DNA from: Serratia marcescens
GTDB lineage: Bacteria > Pseudomonadota > Gammaproteobacteria > Enterobacterales > Enterobacteriaceae
Reading direction: 5' to 3'
DNA: 64,000 nucleotides
Assembly (NCBI RefSeq): GCF_006715005.1
Contig: NZ_VFMJ01000001.1
Coordinates: 3,224,001 to 3,288,000, forward strand
Below the pieces are notes generated by a model. The model saw only the letters and a program-made list of their open reading frames with translations, did not search any database and was not told the DNA's origin. Positions within the stretch are counted from its first letter, which is position 1, and each line of letters starts with the position of its first letter. Made by a program: the position numbers and the translations under genes. This document shows, in pieces, positions 9,297 to 20,010 of the stretch.

Positions 9297-10037
9297 ATGT
9301 CAATAGATTGGAACTGGGGTATCTTCCTGCAGCAGGCCCCGTTTGGGAACACCACTTACCTCGGCTGGATCTGGTCCGGCTTTCAGGTCACGGTGGCCCT
9401 CTCCGTCTGTGCATGGATTATCGCTTTCTTCGTCGGTTCGCTGTTCGGTATCTTGCGTACCGTACCCAACCGCTTTCTTTCCGCCCTCGGCACCTGTTAC
9501 GTCGAACTGTTCCGCAACGTGCCGCTGATCGTACAATTCTTTACCTGGTATCTGGTGATCCCCGAGCTGCTGCCGGCCAATATCGGCACCTGGTTTAAAA
9601 GCGAGCTGGATCCCAACGTGCAATTCTTCGTCTCCTCCATGCTTTGCCTGGGGCTGTTTACCGCCGCCCGCGTTTGCGAGCAGGTGCGCGCCGCCATCCA
9701 GTCCCTGCCGCGCGGCCAGAAAGCCGCCGGGCTGGCGATGGGCCTGACGCTGCCGCAAACCTACCGCTACGTGCTGCTGCCGAACGCCTACCGGGTGATC
9801 GTGCCGCCGATGACCTCGGAGATGCTCAACCTGGTCAAAAACTCCGCCATCGCCTCTACCATCGGGCTGGTGGACATGGCCGCGCAGGCCGGCAAGCTGT
9901 TGGATTACTCCGCACACGCCTATGAATCCTTTACCGCCATCACGCTGGCTTATATCGGCATCAACGCCGTTATCATGCTGTTTATGCGTCTGGTCGAAAA
10001 GAAAGTGCAGTTGCCTGGCAACCTGGGGAGTAAATAA
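9297..10037 (+). CDS. gltJ: Glutamate/aspartate ABC permease GltJ
   Basis: An inner-membrane permease, 246 residues, about five helices, of the His/Glu/Gln/Arg/opine family. The coupling EAA loop is near residues 140-165 ([24 protein letters not shown]). The N-terminus [15 protein letters not shown] agrees with E. coli GltJ. Its stop shares one base with the gltK start (TAATG), so the pair is translationally coupled and forms the heterodimeric channel. Confidence 0.97.
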   Translation: MSIDWNWGIFLQQAPFGNTTYLGWIWSGFQVTVALSVCAWIIAFFVGSLFGILRTVPNRFLSALGTCYVELFRNVPLIVQFFTWYLVIPELLPANIGTWFKSELDPNVQFFVSSMLCLGLFTAARVCEQVRAAIQSLPRGQKAAGLAMGLTLPQTYRYVLLPNAYRVIVPPMTSEMLNLVKNSAIASTIGLVDMAAQAGKLLDYSAHAYESFTAITLAYIGINAVIMLFMRLVEKKVQLPGNLGSK

Positions 10038-10711
10038 TGTACGAATTTGACTGGGCGTCGATCGTCCCAAGCTTCCCGTTTCTGCTGCAGGGCATGGTAA
10101 TCACGCTGAAGATCACCGTGACCGCCATCGTGGTCGGCATTCTGTGGGGTACCGTACTGGCGGTGATGCGTCTGTCGCCGTTCAAACCGATCAGCTGGTT
10201 CGCCACCCTGTACGTCAACCTGTTCCGCTCGGTGCCGCTGGTGATGGTGCTGCTGTGGTTCTATCTGGTGGTTCCAAGCTTATTACAACAGGTTCTAGGC
10301 TTATCGCCGAAAACCGATATTCGCCTGATCTCGGCTATGGTAGCCTTTTCCCTGTTTGAAGCGGCCTATTACTCGGAAATCATCCGCGCCGGCATCATCA
10401 GCATCTCGCGCGGCCAATCCTCCGCCGCGCTGGCGCTGGGCATGACCCATTGGCAATCCATGCGGCTGGTGATCCTGCCGCAGGCGTTCCGCGCCATGGT
10501 GCCGCTACTGCTGACCCAGGGCATCGTACTGTTCCAGGATACCTCGCTGGTTTACGTGCTGAGCCTGGCCGACTTCTTCCGCACCGCGTCGACCATCGGC
10601 GAACGCGACGGCACCCAGGTTGAAATGATCCTGTTCGCCGGCTTTGTCTATTTTGTTATCAGCCTCGCCGCCTCGGCGCTGGTAAGCTATTTGAAGAAAA
10701 GGACTGTTTGA
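10037..10711 (+). CDS. gltK: Glutamate/aspartate ABC permease GltK
   Basis: The second inner-membrane subunit, 224 residues, with an EAA loop ([24 protein letters not shown]) near residue 130. Start and stop overlap gltJ and gltL by single bases (TAATG and TGATG). A short stretch around 10270-10310 uses rarer leucine codons (TTA, CTA) than its surroundings. Confidence 0.97.
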   Translation: MYEFDWASIVPSFPFLLQGMVITLKITVTAIVVGILWGTVLAVMRLSPFKPISWFATLYVNLFRSVPLVMVLLWFYLVVPSLLQQVLGLSPKTDIRLISAMVAFSLFEAAYYSEIIRAGIISISRGQSSAALALGMTHWQSMRLVILPQAFRAMVPLLLTQGIVLFQDTSLVYVLSLADFFRTASTIGERDGTQVEMILFAGFVYFVISLAASALVSYLKKRTV

Positions 10712-11436
10712 TGATATCCCTGAAAAATGTTTCTAAGTGGTACGGTCACTTTCAGGTGTTGACCGATTGCACCACCGAAGTGAAAAAAGGCGAAGTGGTC
10801 GTCGTCTGCGGTCCTTCAGGTTCCGGCAAGTCCACCCTGATCAAAACCGTCAACGGCCTCGAGCCGATCCAGCAGGGCAATATCCTGGTGAACGGCACAC
10901 CGGTCAACGACAAGAAAACCAACCTGGCGCAGCTGCGTGCCAAGGTTGGCATGGTGTTCCAACACTTTGAGCTGTTCCCGCACCTGTCTATCATCGACAA
11001 CCTGACGCTGGCGCAGGTGAAAGTGCTCAAGCGCGACAAGTCCGCCTCACGCGAGAAGGGTCTGAAGCTGCTGGAGCGCGTCGGCCTCTCCGCCCATGCC
11101 AACAAGTTCCCCGGTCAGCTGTCCGGCGGCCAGCAGCAGCGCGTCGCCATCGCCCGTGCGCTGTGCATGGATCCTATCGCCATGCTGTTCGATGAGCCGA
11201 CCTCGGCGCTCGATCCGGAAATGATCAACGAAGTGCTGGACGTGATGGTCGAACTGGCGAATGAAGGCATGACCATGATGGTGGTAACCCACGAAATGGG
11301 CTTCGCCCGCAAGGTGGCGAATCGGGTGATCTTTATGGACGAAGGCAAAATCGTCGAAGACCGCAACAAAGACGATTTCTTCAACAACCCTGAGTCCGAT
11401 CGCGCCAAGGATTTTCTGGCCAAGATCCTGCACTAA
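10711..11436 (+). CDS. gltL: Glutamate/aspartate ABC ATPase GltL
   Basis: The nucleotide-binding subunit, 241 residues, the same length as E. coli GltL. Walker [10 protein letters not shown] is near residue 34, the signature LSGGQQQR near residue 134, Walker B AMLFDEP near residue 155 and the switch His in VTHEMG near residue 192. I start at ATG 10711 rather than the TTG one codon earlier, because ATG overlaps the gltK stop (TGATG) and matches the family N-terminus [12 protein letters not shown]. Confidence 0.97.
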   Translation: MISLKNVSKWYGHFQVLTDCTTEVKKGEVVVVCGPSGSGKSTLIKTVNGLEPIQQGNILVNGTPVNDKKTNLAQLRAKVGMVFQHFELFPHLSIIDNLTLAQVKVLKRDKSASREKGLKLLERVGLSAHANKFPGQLSGGQQQRVAIARALCMDPIAMLFDEPTSALDPEMINEVLDVMVELANEGMTMMVVTHEMGFARKVANRVIFMDEGKIVEDRNKDDFFNNPESDRAKDFLAKILH

Positions 11437-11447
11437 ACGCTCTGCCT

Positions 11448-11475
11448 ATGCGCCCCGCCAGGGGCGCATCTTTTC
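11448..11475 (+). terminator. Terminator of gltIJKL
   Basis: The hairpin ATGCGCCCC/GGGGCGCAT with a short loop is followed by CTTTT, 11 nt past the gltL stop. Confidence 0.8.
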
Positions 11476-11551
11476 CCCCGGCACTAAAAGCGCTTGTTTC
11501 TCCCCGGTTTTGATCCGATGCTCGCAGGATAACAAACAGAGGAGAAAGAAC

Positions 11552-12484
11552 ATGCCCCGCCCTATTATCATCGATTGCGATCCCGGCCTCGACGACGCCA
11601 TCGCGCTGGCTATGGCGCTGCGTTCGTCAGAACTGGACATCAAAGCCATCACTACCTCCGCCGGCAACCAGACGCCGGAGAAAACCCTGCATAACGCGCT
11701 GGGCCTGTTGACCCTGATGCAGCGCGAGGACATACCGGTCGCCGCCGGCGCCAGCGGCCCGCTGATGCGCGAACTGGTGATCGCCGACTATGTCCACGGC
11801 AAAACCGGCATGGGCAACACCCACCTGCCGACGCCGACCCTCAAACCCGATCCCCGCGGCGCCGTCGAGCTGATCGCCGACCTGCTGCGCGCCAGCCCGC
11901 AGCCGATAACCCTAGTGGTGACCGGCCCGATGACCAACATCGCCCTGCTGTTGGCCCAGCATGCCGAGCTGAAAAGCCGCATCGAACGCATCGTATTTAT
12001 GGGCGGCGGCATGAACGCCGGCAATACCACACCGGTGGCGGAGTTCAACATCTTCGTCGATCCCGAAGCCGCCGAAATGGTATTGAAATCCGGGGTGCCG
12101 CTGACCATGGCCGGGTTGAACGTCACCCATCAGGCGCTGGTGTTGCCGCAGGATATCGAGCGCATTCGCCAGATAGACAATCCGGTCGCGCAGGCGGTCG
12201 CGGAGATGCTCGATTTTTACCTGCCGCTGTACCTCAGCCATCCGCGCGGCCTGCCCGGCGCTGCAATGCACGATCCCTGCACCATCGCCTGGCTGCTGGC
12301 GCCACAACTGTTCACCGGCGTAGAACGCTGGGTCGGCGTGGAGACCAAAGGGGAATACACCGTCGGCATGACGGTGGTGGACTATTTCCAGCAAACCGGC
12401 AACGCGGCCAACGTGGAAGTGCTGACCAGCATCAACCGCGAAGGCTTTATCGATCTGCTGGCCGAGCGCCTGGCGCGTTATTGA
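11552..12484 (+). CDS. rihA: Pyrimidine-specific ribonucleoside hydrolase RihA
   Basis: Hydrolyses cytidine and uridine to base and ribose. The 310-residue nucleoside-hydrolase fold shows the calcium-binding DCDPGLDDA near residues 7-15 and the [20 protein letters not shown] and [10 protein letters not shown] segments of the RihA group. ATG 11552 is preceded by GAGGAGAAAG. It follows gltL, as in E. coli, but has its own leader after the gltL terminator. Confidence 0.94.
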   Translation: MPRPIIIDCDPGLDDAIALAMALRSSELDIKAITTSAGNQTPEKTLHNALGLLTLMQREDIPVAAGASGPLMRELVIADYVHGKTGMGNTHLPTPTLKPDPRGAVELIADLLRASPQPITLVVTGPMTNIALLLAQHAELKSRIERIVFMGGGMNAGNTTPVAEFNIFVDPEAAEMVLKSGVPLTMAGLNVTHQALVLPQDIERIRQIDNPVAQAVAEMLDFYLPLYLSHPRGLPGAAMHDPCTIAWLLAPQLFTGVERWVGVETKGEYTVGMTVVDYFQQTGNAANVEVLTSINREGFIDLLAERLARY

Positions 12485-12491
12485 TCCCATC

Positions 12492-12509
12492 GGGGCGCGC
12501 TCGCGCCCC
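12492..12509 (+). terminator. Weak terminator-like hairpin after rihA
   Basis: GGGGCGC/GCGCCCC stem 8 nt past the rihA stop; the T-tract (ACTTTTTTG) only begins about 10 nt later, so the assignment is weak. Confidence 0.4.
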
Positions 12510-12611
12510 TCATTCAACTTTTTTGATTTAACTCAGCGAATTTTTGCGCTATCACTGTTCATGGCTTGCCTCTACCATGCGTTTACACCGACTGACATCG
12601 TTACCGATTAA

Positions 12612-13337
<726 letters not shown>

Positions 13338-13377
13338 ACGCCGGCCTTAGCGTTCTCCGCCCTGGCGGGGAACGTCA

Positions 13378-13860
13378 TCAAGGTTCAAACGGCCGGCGCT
13401 GGAACTGGTCGTGACCGCATTTCGGGCAAAGCGGCAGCACCTCCGGCGTGTAGAACGCCAGGTGGTAATGGCACTGCTCGCACACCAGATTGCCCAGCCC
13501 CACCACTTCACCGCTGTGGTAAACGCCGTGGTGGCTGACATCCTTGAACACCTCGCGCCACTCCAGCTGGGTTTTGTCGGTGATATCCGCCAGTTCCTGC
13601 CACAGGCTCTCTTTGATCACCCGCATAAACACGCTGTCGGTAAACTCGTCCCGGCTTTCCTGATAGCTGCGGGCGAACTCTTCCAGATCGCGCCGCACCG
13701 CCTGCGTCACCTGCCGCACCTCGTCGCGGGTCAGATCTTCGGCCTCGTTCAACCGCCGCTCCGCGCTGGCCACCAGTTCGTCGATATCGCGCTCACCGTT
13801 TTTCAGGCGTTCGGTCAGCGATGCCACCAATTCGCGGTAATACTGAGCAACCTTGTTCAT
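13378..13860 (-). CDS. ybeL: DUF1451 zinc-ribbon protein YbeL
   Basis: A 160-residue protein of unknown function. The N-terminal two thirds are charged helix (about 1-85), and the C-terminus is a zinc ribbon with CEQC near residue 126 and CPKC near residue 144. It is divergent from leuS, as in E. coli. A GGAGAG Shine-Dalgarno lies a few bases before the ATG on the minus strand. Confidence 0.93.
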   Translation of the reverse strand: MNKVAQYYRELVASLTERLKNGERDIDELVASAERRLNEAEDLTRDEVRQVTQAVRRDLEEFARSYQESRDEFTDSVFMRVIKESLWQELADITDKTQLEWREVFKDVSHHGVYHSGEVVGLGNLVCEQCHYHLAFYTPEVLPLCPKCGHDQFQRRPFEP

Positions 13861-13982
13861 AGACTCTCCTCGATAAACGCTGCGCCGGACTTGGCTGTAG
13901 GGATACCCCTAAGCTACTTGTTCTTATTTTAGCCGTAAATGACTGATGTCACTTGGCAAGACGCGGGATCCGCAGGTTGTGA

Positions 13983-14007
13983 GCCGCGTCATGGCGGCGT
14001 TTTTTTT
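13983..14007 (+). terminator. Orphan rightward terminator in the ybeL-leuS gap
   Basis: GCCGC/GCGGC stem with a GTCAT loop followed by eight T residues (14000-14007) and AAA. It reads on the plus strand, but no plus-strand gene precedes it: ybeL points away and rightward azoR ended 640 nt earlier. It must end either a short independent RNA or an attenuated leuS leader. Confidence 0.55.
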
Positions 14008-14033
14008 AAATGCGCCGAGTCAGGCGCTTGGAG

Positions 14034-14063
14034 TTGTTGCCGGGAGGTCTTATCAGCTATGCT
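14034..14063 (+). promoter_or_regulatory. Putative leuS promoter
   Basis: TTGTTG (14034-14039) and TATGCT (14058-14063) with an 18-bp spacer, just downstream of the orphan terminator. This would give a leader of about 75 nt before leuS. Confidence 0.45.
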
Positions 14064-14145
14064 ATGCGGATCTACGAATACTAAATGTTCATTGCGTTGC
14101 CTCTGACCGAGGCAACGGTTTACACCTACAGGACCACCGGCCGCC

Positions 14146-16728
14146 ATGCAAGAGCAATACCGTCCAGAAGACATAGAATCGAACGTACAGCTTCACTGGC
14201 AAGAGAAGCAGACTTTCAAAGTTACCGAAGACGACAGCAAGGAAAAGTACTACTGCCTATCCATGCTGCCTTACCCGTCCGGCCGACTGCACATGGGCCA
14301 CGTTCGTAACTACACTATCGGCGACGTGATCTCGCGCTATCAGCGCATGCTGGGCAAAAACGTACTGCAGCCGATCGGCTGGGATGCGTTCGGCCTGCCG
14401 GCGGAAGGTGCGGCGGTGAAAAACAACACCGCACCGGCCCCGTGGACCTACGACAACATCGAATACATGAAGAACCAGCTGAAACTGCTGGGCTTCGGCT
14501 ACGACTGGGATCGCGAAATCGCCACCTGCCAGCCGGAATACTACCGCTGGGAACAGTGGTTCTTCACCAAGCTGTATGAAAAAGGCCTGGTCTACAAGAA
14601 GACCTCGGCGGTGAACTGGTGCCCGCACGATCTGACCGTGCTGGCCAACGAACAGGTTATCGACGGCTGCTGCTGGCGCTGCGACACCAAGGTCGAGCGT
14701 AAAGAGATCCCGCAGTGGTTCATCAAAATCACCGCCTACGCCGATCAGCTGCTGAACGATCTGGACACGCTTGAAAGCTGGCCGGAGCAGGTGAAAACCA
14801 TGCAGCGCAACTGGATTGGCCGCTCCGAAGGCGTGGAAATCACCTTCGACGTGGCGGACAGCGAAGAGAAGCTGACGGTTTATACCACCCGTCCCGACAC
14901 CTTCATGGGCGCCACCTACGTGGCGGTCGCCGCGGGTCACCCGCTGGCGCAACAGGGCGCGCGCAACAACCCGGCGCTGACCGACTTCATCGACGAATGC
15001 CGCAACACCAAAGTGGCCGAAGCCGAAATGGCGACGATGGAGAAGAAAGGCATGCCGACCGGCCTGTTCGTTGTCCACCCGCTGAGCGGCGAGAAGCTGC
15101 CGGTGTGGGTCGCCAACTTCGTGCTGATGGAATACGGCACCGGCGCCGTGATGGCGGTACCGGCGCACGACCAGCGCGACTGGGAATTCGCCACCAAATA
15201 CGATTTGCCGATCAAACCGGTGATCCTGAACCTCGACGGCAGCCAGCCTGACGTGAGCGCCGAAGCGATGACCGACAAGGGCGCGCTGTTCAACTCCGGC
15301 GAGTTCGACGGCCTGGACAATGAAGCGGGCTTCAATGCCATCGCCGACAAACTGGTCGCCAAGGGCGTAGGCCAGCGTAAGGTCAACTACCGTCTGCGCG
15401 ACTGGGGCGTCTCCCGTCAGCGTTACTGGGGTGCGCCAATCCCGATGGTGACGCTGGAAGACGGCACCGTGATGCCGACGCCGGAAGACCAGCTGCCGGT
15501 GATCCTGCCGGAAGACGTGGTCATGGACGGCATCACCAGCCCGATCAAGGCCGATCCTGAGTGGGCGAAGACCACCGTCGACGGCCAGCCGGCGCTGCGT
15601 GAAACCGACACTTTCGACACCTTTATGGAGTCTTCCTGGTACTACGCGCGCTACACCTGCCCGCAGTACGACCAGGGCATGCTGGATCCGGCCGCCGCCA
15701 ACTACTGGCTGCCGGTCGATCAATATATCGGCGGTATCGAACACGCCATCATGCACCTGATGTACTTCCGCTTCTTCCACAAGCTGATGCGCGATGCGGG
15801 CCTGGTGGACTCCGACGAGCCGGCCAAGCGCCTGCTGTGTCAGGGCATGGTGCTGGCCGACGCCTTCTACTACACCGGCAACAGCGGCGAGCGCGTCTGG
15901 GTATCTCCGGTTGACGCCACCGTCGAGCGTGACGACAAGGGCCGCATCATCAAGGCCACCGATCCGCAAGGCCGTGAACTGGTCTATGCTGGCATGAGCA
16001 AAATGTCGAAGTCGAAGAACAACGGCATCGACCCACAGGAAATGGTGGAAAAATACGGCGCGGACACCGTGCGTCTGTTCATGATGTTCGCTTCACCGGC
16101 AGAAATGACGCTGGAGTGGCAGGAGTCCGGCGTGGAAGGGGCTAACCGCTTCCTGAAACGCGTGTGGAAACTGGCCTACGATCACGTGGCAAAAGGCGCG
16201 GTACAGCCGCTGGACGTGGCGGCGCTGAACGAAGATCAGAAAGCGCTGCGCCGCGATCTGCACAAAACCATCGCCAAAGTGACCGACGATGTCGGCCGCC
16301 GTCAGACCTTCAACACCGCGATCGCCGCCGTGATGGAGCTGATGAACAAGCTGGCCCGCGCGCCACAGGAGAGCGAGCAGGATCGCGCGCTGCTGCAGGA
16401 AGCGCTGCTGGCCGTGGTTCGCATGCTGTATCCGTTCACCCCGCACGTGTGCTTCACCCTGTGGCAGGCGCTGGGCGGCGAAGGCGACGTGGACACCGCG
16501 CCATGGCCGGTTGCCGACGAACAGGCAATGGTCGAGGACTCCAAGCTGGTGGTGGTGCAGGTGAACGGCAAGGTTCGCGCTAAAATCACCGTATCTGCCG
16601 ATGCGACCGAAGAGCAAGTGCGCGCGCGCGCTGCCGAAGAGCATCTGGTGGCTAAATATCTGGACGGCGTCACGATTCGCAAAGTGATCTACGTTCCGGG
16701 CAAACTGCTTAACCTGGTTGTGGGTTAA
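14146..16728 (+). CDS. leuS: Leucyl-tRNA synthetase
   Basis: A class I aminoacyl-tRNA synthetase of 860 residues, the standard bacterial length. The HIGH-type motif is [11 protein letters not shown] near residue 42; the CP1 editing domain is about residues 225-415, with TTRPDTFMG near residue 248; KMSKS is in [10 protein letters not shown] near residue 618. The C-terminal anticodon-binding and tRNA-binding domains follow. First gene of leuS-lptE-holA-nadD. Confidence 0.98.
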   Translation: MQEQYRPEDIESNVQLHWQEKQTFKVTEDDSKEKYYCLSMLPYPSGRLHMGHVRNYTIGDVISRYQRMLGKNVLQPIGWDAFGLPAEGAAVKNNTAPAPWTYDNIEYMKNQLKLLGFGYDWDREIATCQPEYYRWEQWFFTKLYEKGLVYKKTSAVNWCPHDLTVLANEQVIDGCCWRCDTKVERKEIPQWFIKITAYADQLLNDLDTLESWPEQVKTMQRNWIGRSEGVEITFDVADSEEKLTVYTTRPDTFMGATYVAVAAGHPLAQQGARNNPALTDFIDECRNTKVAEAEMATMEKKGMPTGLFVVHPLSGEKLPVWVANFVLMEYGTGAVMAVPAHDQRDWEFATKYDLPIKPVILNLDGSQPDVSAEAMTDKGALFNSGEFDGLDNEAGFNAIADKLVAKGVGQRKVNYRLRDWGVSRQRYWGAPIPMVTLEDGTVMPTPEDQLPVILPEDVVMDGITSPIKADPEWAKTTVDGQPALRETDTFDTFMESSWYYARYTCPQYDQGMLDPAAANYWLPVDQYIGGIEHAIMHLMYFRFFHKLMRDAGLVDSDEPAKRLLCQGMVLADAFYYTGNSGERVWVSPVDATVERDDKGRIIKATDPQGRELVYAGMSKMSKSKNNGIDPQEMVEKYGADTVRLFMMFASPAEMTLEWQESGVEGANRFLKRVWKLAYDHVAKGAVQPLDVAALNEDQKALRRDLHKTIAKVTDDVGRRQTFNTAIAAVMELMNKLARAPQESEQDRALLQEALLAVVRMLYPFTPHVCFTLWQALGGEGDVDTAPWPVADEQAMVEDSKLVVVQVNGKVRAKITVSADATEEQVRARAAEEHLVAKYLDGVTIRKVIYVPGKLLNLVVG

Positions 16729-16742
16729 CACAAGGAGGAGTT

Positions 16743-17303
16743 GTGCGACAACGTATTCTGACGCTGTTGCTGGGGTTGGCGGTGCTGGTCACCGCCGGCT
16801 GCGGTTTTCACCTGCGTGGCACCACGCAGGTGCCTAATGAAATGAAAACGCTGATCCTGGACAGTTCGGATCCTTACGGACCATTGACGCGCGCGGTGCG
16901 TGAGCAGCTGCGTTTGAACGCCGTGACCATCGTCAGCGATCCGAAGCGTAAAGACGTGCCTTCCCTGCGCATCGTCGGCGCGACGGAAAGCCAGGATACC
17001 GCCTCGATCTTCCAGGACGGTAAAACCGCCGAGTACCAGCTGGTGCTGACCGTGCAGGCCCAGGTGCTGCTCCCGGGCCACGACCTGTACCCGCTGTCGG
17101 TGAAAGTGTTCCGTTCGTTCTTCGACAACCCGCTGACCGCGCTGGCCAAAGACTCCGAGCAGGAGATCATTCGCCAGGAAATGCGTGAGCAGGCGGCGCA
17201 ACAGCTGGTGCGCAAACTGCTGACCGTGCACGCGGCGGAAGAAGAAAACCGGCAAAAAGCCGCTGCCGTCGGCGAACGAGCGGCAAGCCAAACCGCACAA
17301 TGA
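16743..17303 (+). CDS. lptE: LPS-assembly lipoprotein LptE
   Basis: The outer-membrane lipoprotein plug of the LptD translocon, 186 residues. Start is GTG (16743) after a strong AAGGAGGAG site. The signal peptide ends in lipobox VTAGC, with the acylated Cys near residue 20, followed by [10 protein letters not shown] as in the family. The tail from about residue 165 is polar and variable. It lies 14 nt after leuS and overlaps holA by 4 nt. Confidence 0.95.
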   Translation: MRQRILTLLLGLAVLVTAGCGFHLRGTTQVPNEMKTLILDSSDPYGPLTRAVREQLRLNAVTIVSDPKRKDVPSLRIVGATESQDTASIFQDGKTAEYQLVLTVQAQVLLPGHDLYPLSVKVFRSFFDNPLTALAKDSEQEIIRQEMREQAAQQLVRKLLTVHAAEEENRQKAAAVGERAASQTAQ

Positions 17304-18334
17304 TCCGCATTTATCCGGAACAACTTGCCGCGCAGCTCCGAGAGGGGCTGCGCGCTTGTTATTTATTGAGCGGCAATGAACCGCTACTGCTGCAGGAAAG
17401 CCAGGATCTGCTCCGGCAAGCCGCGCAACAGCAGCAGTTCAGCGAGCACTACAGCATTTCCCTCGACGCCCATACCGACTGGGACGCCATCTTCGGCATC
17501 TGCCAGGCAATGAGCCTGTTCGCCAGCCGCCAGACGCTGCTGCTGATCTTCCCGGAAAACGGCCCGACGGCGCCGATCGGCGAACAGCTGACCAAGCTTG
17601 CCACGCTGCTGCACGAGGATATTCTGCTTATCCTGCGCGGCCCGCGCCTCACCAAAGCGCAGGAAAACAGCGCCTGGTTCAAGGCGCTCAGCCCGCACGG
17701 CGCCCTCGTCAGTTGCCAGACGCCGGAACAGGCGCAGCTGCCACGCTGGGTCGCCACGCGCGCCAAGGCGATGAAGCTGGAATTGGACGACGCCGCCAAT
17801 CAGCTGTTGTGCTACTGCTACGAAGGCAACCTGCTGGCGCTGTCGCAGGCGCTGGAGCGGCTGTCGCTGCTGCACCCGGACGGCAAACTCACGCTGCCGC
17901 GCGTCGAACAGGCGGTGAACGACGCCGCCCACTTCACGCCGTTCCACTGGCTGGATGCCCTGCTGGCCGGCAAGAGCAAGCGCGCCTGGCATATCTTGCA
18001 GCAGCTGCAGCAAGAGGACGTGGAGCCGGTGATCCTGCTGCGCACCCTGCAGCGCGAACTGCTGCTGTTGCTGACGCTGCAGCGCCGCATGGCGTCCGCG
18101 CCGCTGCGCACGCTGTTCGATCAGCACAAGGTTTGGCAGAACCGCCGCCCGCTGGTGACCCAGGCGCTGCAACGCCTGTCCGGCCCCCAGCTGCAGCAGG
18201 CGGTGCAGCTGCTGACGCAAATCGAGCTGACCCTCAAGCAGGACTATGGCCAGTCGGTCTGGCCGGAACTGGAAACCCTGTCGATGCTGCTGTGCGGCAA
18301 ACCCCTGGCCACGAGTTTTAGCGATGCCCACTAA
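17300..18334 (+). CDS. holA: DNA polymerase III subunit delta
   Basis: The clamp-loader subunit that opens the beta clamp. It has 344 residues (E. coli 343), with N-terminal [34 protein letters not shown] split between the beta-binding helix and the AAA-like core. Translation overlaps lptE at the start and nadD by 11 nt at the end. Confidence 0.95.
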   Translation: MIRIYPEQLAAQLREGLRACYLLSGNEPLLLQESQDLLRQAAQQQQFSEHYSISLDAHTDWDAIFGICQAMSLFASRQTLLLIFPENGPTAPIGEQLTKLATLLHEDILLILRGPRLTKAQENSAWFKALSPHGALVSCQTPEQAQLPRWVATRAKAMKLELDDAANQLLCYCYEGNLLALSQALERLSLLHPDGKLTLPRVEQAVNDAAHFTPFHWLDALLAGKSKRAWHILQQLQQEDVEPVILLRTLQRELLLLLTLQRRMASAPLRTLFDQHKVWQNRRPLVTQALQRLSGPQLQQAVQLLTQIELTLKQDYGQSVWPELETLSMLLCGKPLATSFSDAH

Positions 18335-18986
18335 TCCGGAACACCCCACCGTTTTGCACGCGCTGTTCGGCGGCACCTTTGACCCTATCCACTATGGCCA
18401 CCTGCGGCCGGTGGAGGCGTTGGCCGCCGAAGTGGGCCTGAATCGCGTCACGCTGCTGCCTAACCACGTGCCACCGCACCGCCCACAGCCGGAGGCCAAT
18501 GCGCAGCAACGCCTGAAGATGGTCGAGCTGGCGATCGCCGGCAACCCGCTGTTTGCGGTCGACGATCGCGAACTGCACCGCACCACCCCCTCCTATACCA
18601 TCGAGACGTTGGAAACGATTCGTAAAGAGCGTGGCGCCGCTCAGCCACTGGCGTTTATTATTGGCCAGGACTCGCTGCTGACATTGCATAAATGGCATCG
18701 CTGGCAGGCGCTGTTGGACGTCTGCCACCTGCTGGTGCTGGCGCGCCCGGGCTATAACGATCGCATGGACACACCGGAACTGCAGCAGTGGCTGGAACGC
18801 CATCGCACCGTCGATCCGGCGCTGCTCAGCCGTCGCCCGCACGGCCACATCTATTTGGCCGATACGCCGGAACTGGAAATTTCCGCTACCGAGATCCGCC
18901 AGCGCCGCCATCAGGGCCTCAACTGCGACGACCTGCTGCCACGCCCGGTGCAGCGCTATATCGAGTTGCAGGGTTTATATCGCTAG
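18324..18986 (+). CDS. nadD: Nicotinate-nucleotide adenylyltransferase NadD
   Basis: Transfers AMP to nicotinate mononucleotide in NAD synthesis. It has 220 residues, with the nucleotidyl-transferase motif [11 protein letters not shown] near residue 15 and [10 protein letters not shown] (the ISSTxxR equivalent) near residue 186. I start at ATG 18324, inside the end of holA, since the frame upstream is unlike the family. Last gene of the leuS operon. Confidence 0.95.
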   Translation: MPTNPEHPTVLHALFGGTFDPIHYGHLRPVEALAAEVGLNRVTLLPNHVPPHRPQPEANAQQRLKMVELAIAGNPLFAVDDRELHRTTPSYTIETLETIRKERGAAQPLAFIIGQDSLLTLHKWHRWQALLDVCHLLVLARPGYNDRMDTPELQQWLERHRTVDPALLSRRPHGHIYLADTPELEISATEIRQRRHQGLNCDDLLPRPVQRYIELQGLYR

Positions 18987-18997
18987 CGAAAGGTGCG

Positions 18998-19006
18998 TGA
19001 TATACT
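18998..19006 (+). promoter_or_regulatory. Extended -10 promoter ahead of rsfS
   Basis: TGATATACT is an extended -10 (TGn plus TATACT) 12 nt past nadD. No good -35 is visible, which suits an extended -10 promoter. The resulting leader is about 170 nt and includes the pair GCTGAAAACC/GGCTTTCAGC. Confidence 0.5.
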
Positions 19007-19180
19007 GCGCCGCTATTTTTCAGGTATCCGCTGAAAACCCCGGAAACCTTAGCTGGCCGGGCAGTCACCAGTTAGCTGGCTTTCAGCGGCAGCCTGCCGA
19101 AACCATTATCCGGTTACGCCGCGGCGTGCGCATGTTGCCCGCTGCAGCCGACTGAACAGAACACACCCGAGGGGGAACCT

Positions 19181-19498
19181 TTGCAAGGTAAAGCGCTCCA
19201 AGATTTCGTCATCGATAAAATCGATGACCTGAAAGGCCAAGACATTATCGCTCTGGACGTACAGGGCAAATCCAGCATCACCGATTGCATGATCATCTGC
19301 ACCGGCACGTCGACTCGCCACGTGATGTCGATCGCCAACCACGTGGTACAGGAATCCCGTGCCGTAGGCATGGAGCTGTTTGGCATGAAAGGCCAGGAAG
19401 CCTCCGACTGGATCGTGGTCGATCTGGGCGAAGTGATCGTGCACGTGATGCAGGAAGAGAGCCGTCGCCTGTACGAGCTGGAAAAACTCTGGAGCTAA
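19181..19498 (+). CDS. rsfS: Ribosomal silencing factor RsfS
   Basis: Binds uL14 of the 50S subunit and blocks 30S joining in starved cells. It has 105 residues, the same as E. coli, with nearly identical sequence ([20 protein letters not shown] at the N-terminus; [15 protein letters not shown] near residue 82). Translation starts at TTG (19181) after GAGGGGGAACC, as in E. coli. rlmH begins 3 nt after its stop. Confidence 0.97.
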   Translation: MQGKALQDFVIDKIDDLKGQDIIALDVQGKSSITDCMIICTGTSTRHVMSIANHVVQESRAVGMELFGMKGQEASDWIVVDLGEVIVHVMQEESRRLYELEKLWS

Positions 19499-19501
19499 GC
19501 G

Positions 19502-19972
19502 GTGAAACTGCAATTGGTGGCGGTCGGCACCAAAATGCCAGACTGGGTGCAAACCGGCTTTATGGATTACCTGCACCGCTTTCCCAAAGATATGCCGTTT
19601 GAGCTGACCGAGATCCCGGCGGGCAAACGCGGCAAAAACGCCGACATCAAGCGCATTCTGGACAAGGAAGGCGAACAGATGCTGGCGGCGGTGGGCAAAG
19701 GCAACCGTATCGTTACGCTGGATATCCCCGGCACGCCGTGGGAAACGCCGCAGCTGGCGCAGCAGCTTGAGCGCTGGAAGCAGGATGGCCGTAACGTCAG
19801 CTTGCTGATCGGCGGCCCGGAAGGGCTCGCGCCCGCCTGCAAAGCCGCTGCCGAGCAGAGCTGGTCACTTTCTCCGTTGACACTGCCGCATCCTTTGGTG
19901 CGCGTCCTGGTGGCCGAAAGCCTCTACCGCGCCTGGAGTATTACTACAAATCATCCTTACCACCGGGAATAG
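19502..19972 (+). CDS. rlmH: 23S rRNA (pseudouridine-1915 N3)-methyltransferase RlmH
   Basis: A SPOUT methyltransferase that modifies helix 69 of 23S rRNA in assembled 70S ribosomes. It has 156 residues, the family length 155-160. GTG start at 19502; the knot region with LLIGGPEGL is near residue 102 and the C-terminus ends in YHRE. Coupled closely to rsfS. Confidence 0.97.
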   Translation: MKLQLVAVGTKMPDWVQTGFMDYLHRFPKDMPFELTEIPAGKRGKNADIKRILDKEGEQMLAAVGKGNRIVTLDIPGTPWETPQLAQQLERWKQDGRNVSLLIGGPEGLAPACKAAAEQSWSLSPLTLPHPLVRVLVAESLYRAWSITTNHPYHRE

Positions 19973-20010
19973 CCGGTGGTGACCGTGACAGAGTGAAATA
20001 AAGCAGCGGG

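Noticed and set aside
9149-9598. 149-codon frame spanning the gltI-gltJ gap
   Set aside because: Overlaps gltJ out of frame, and the gap is better explained as structured untranslated RNA.
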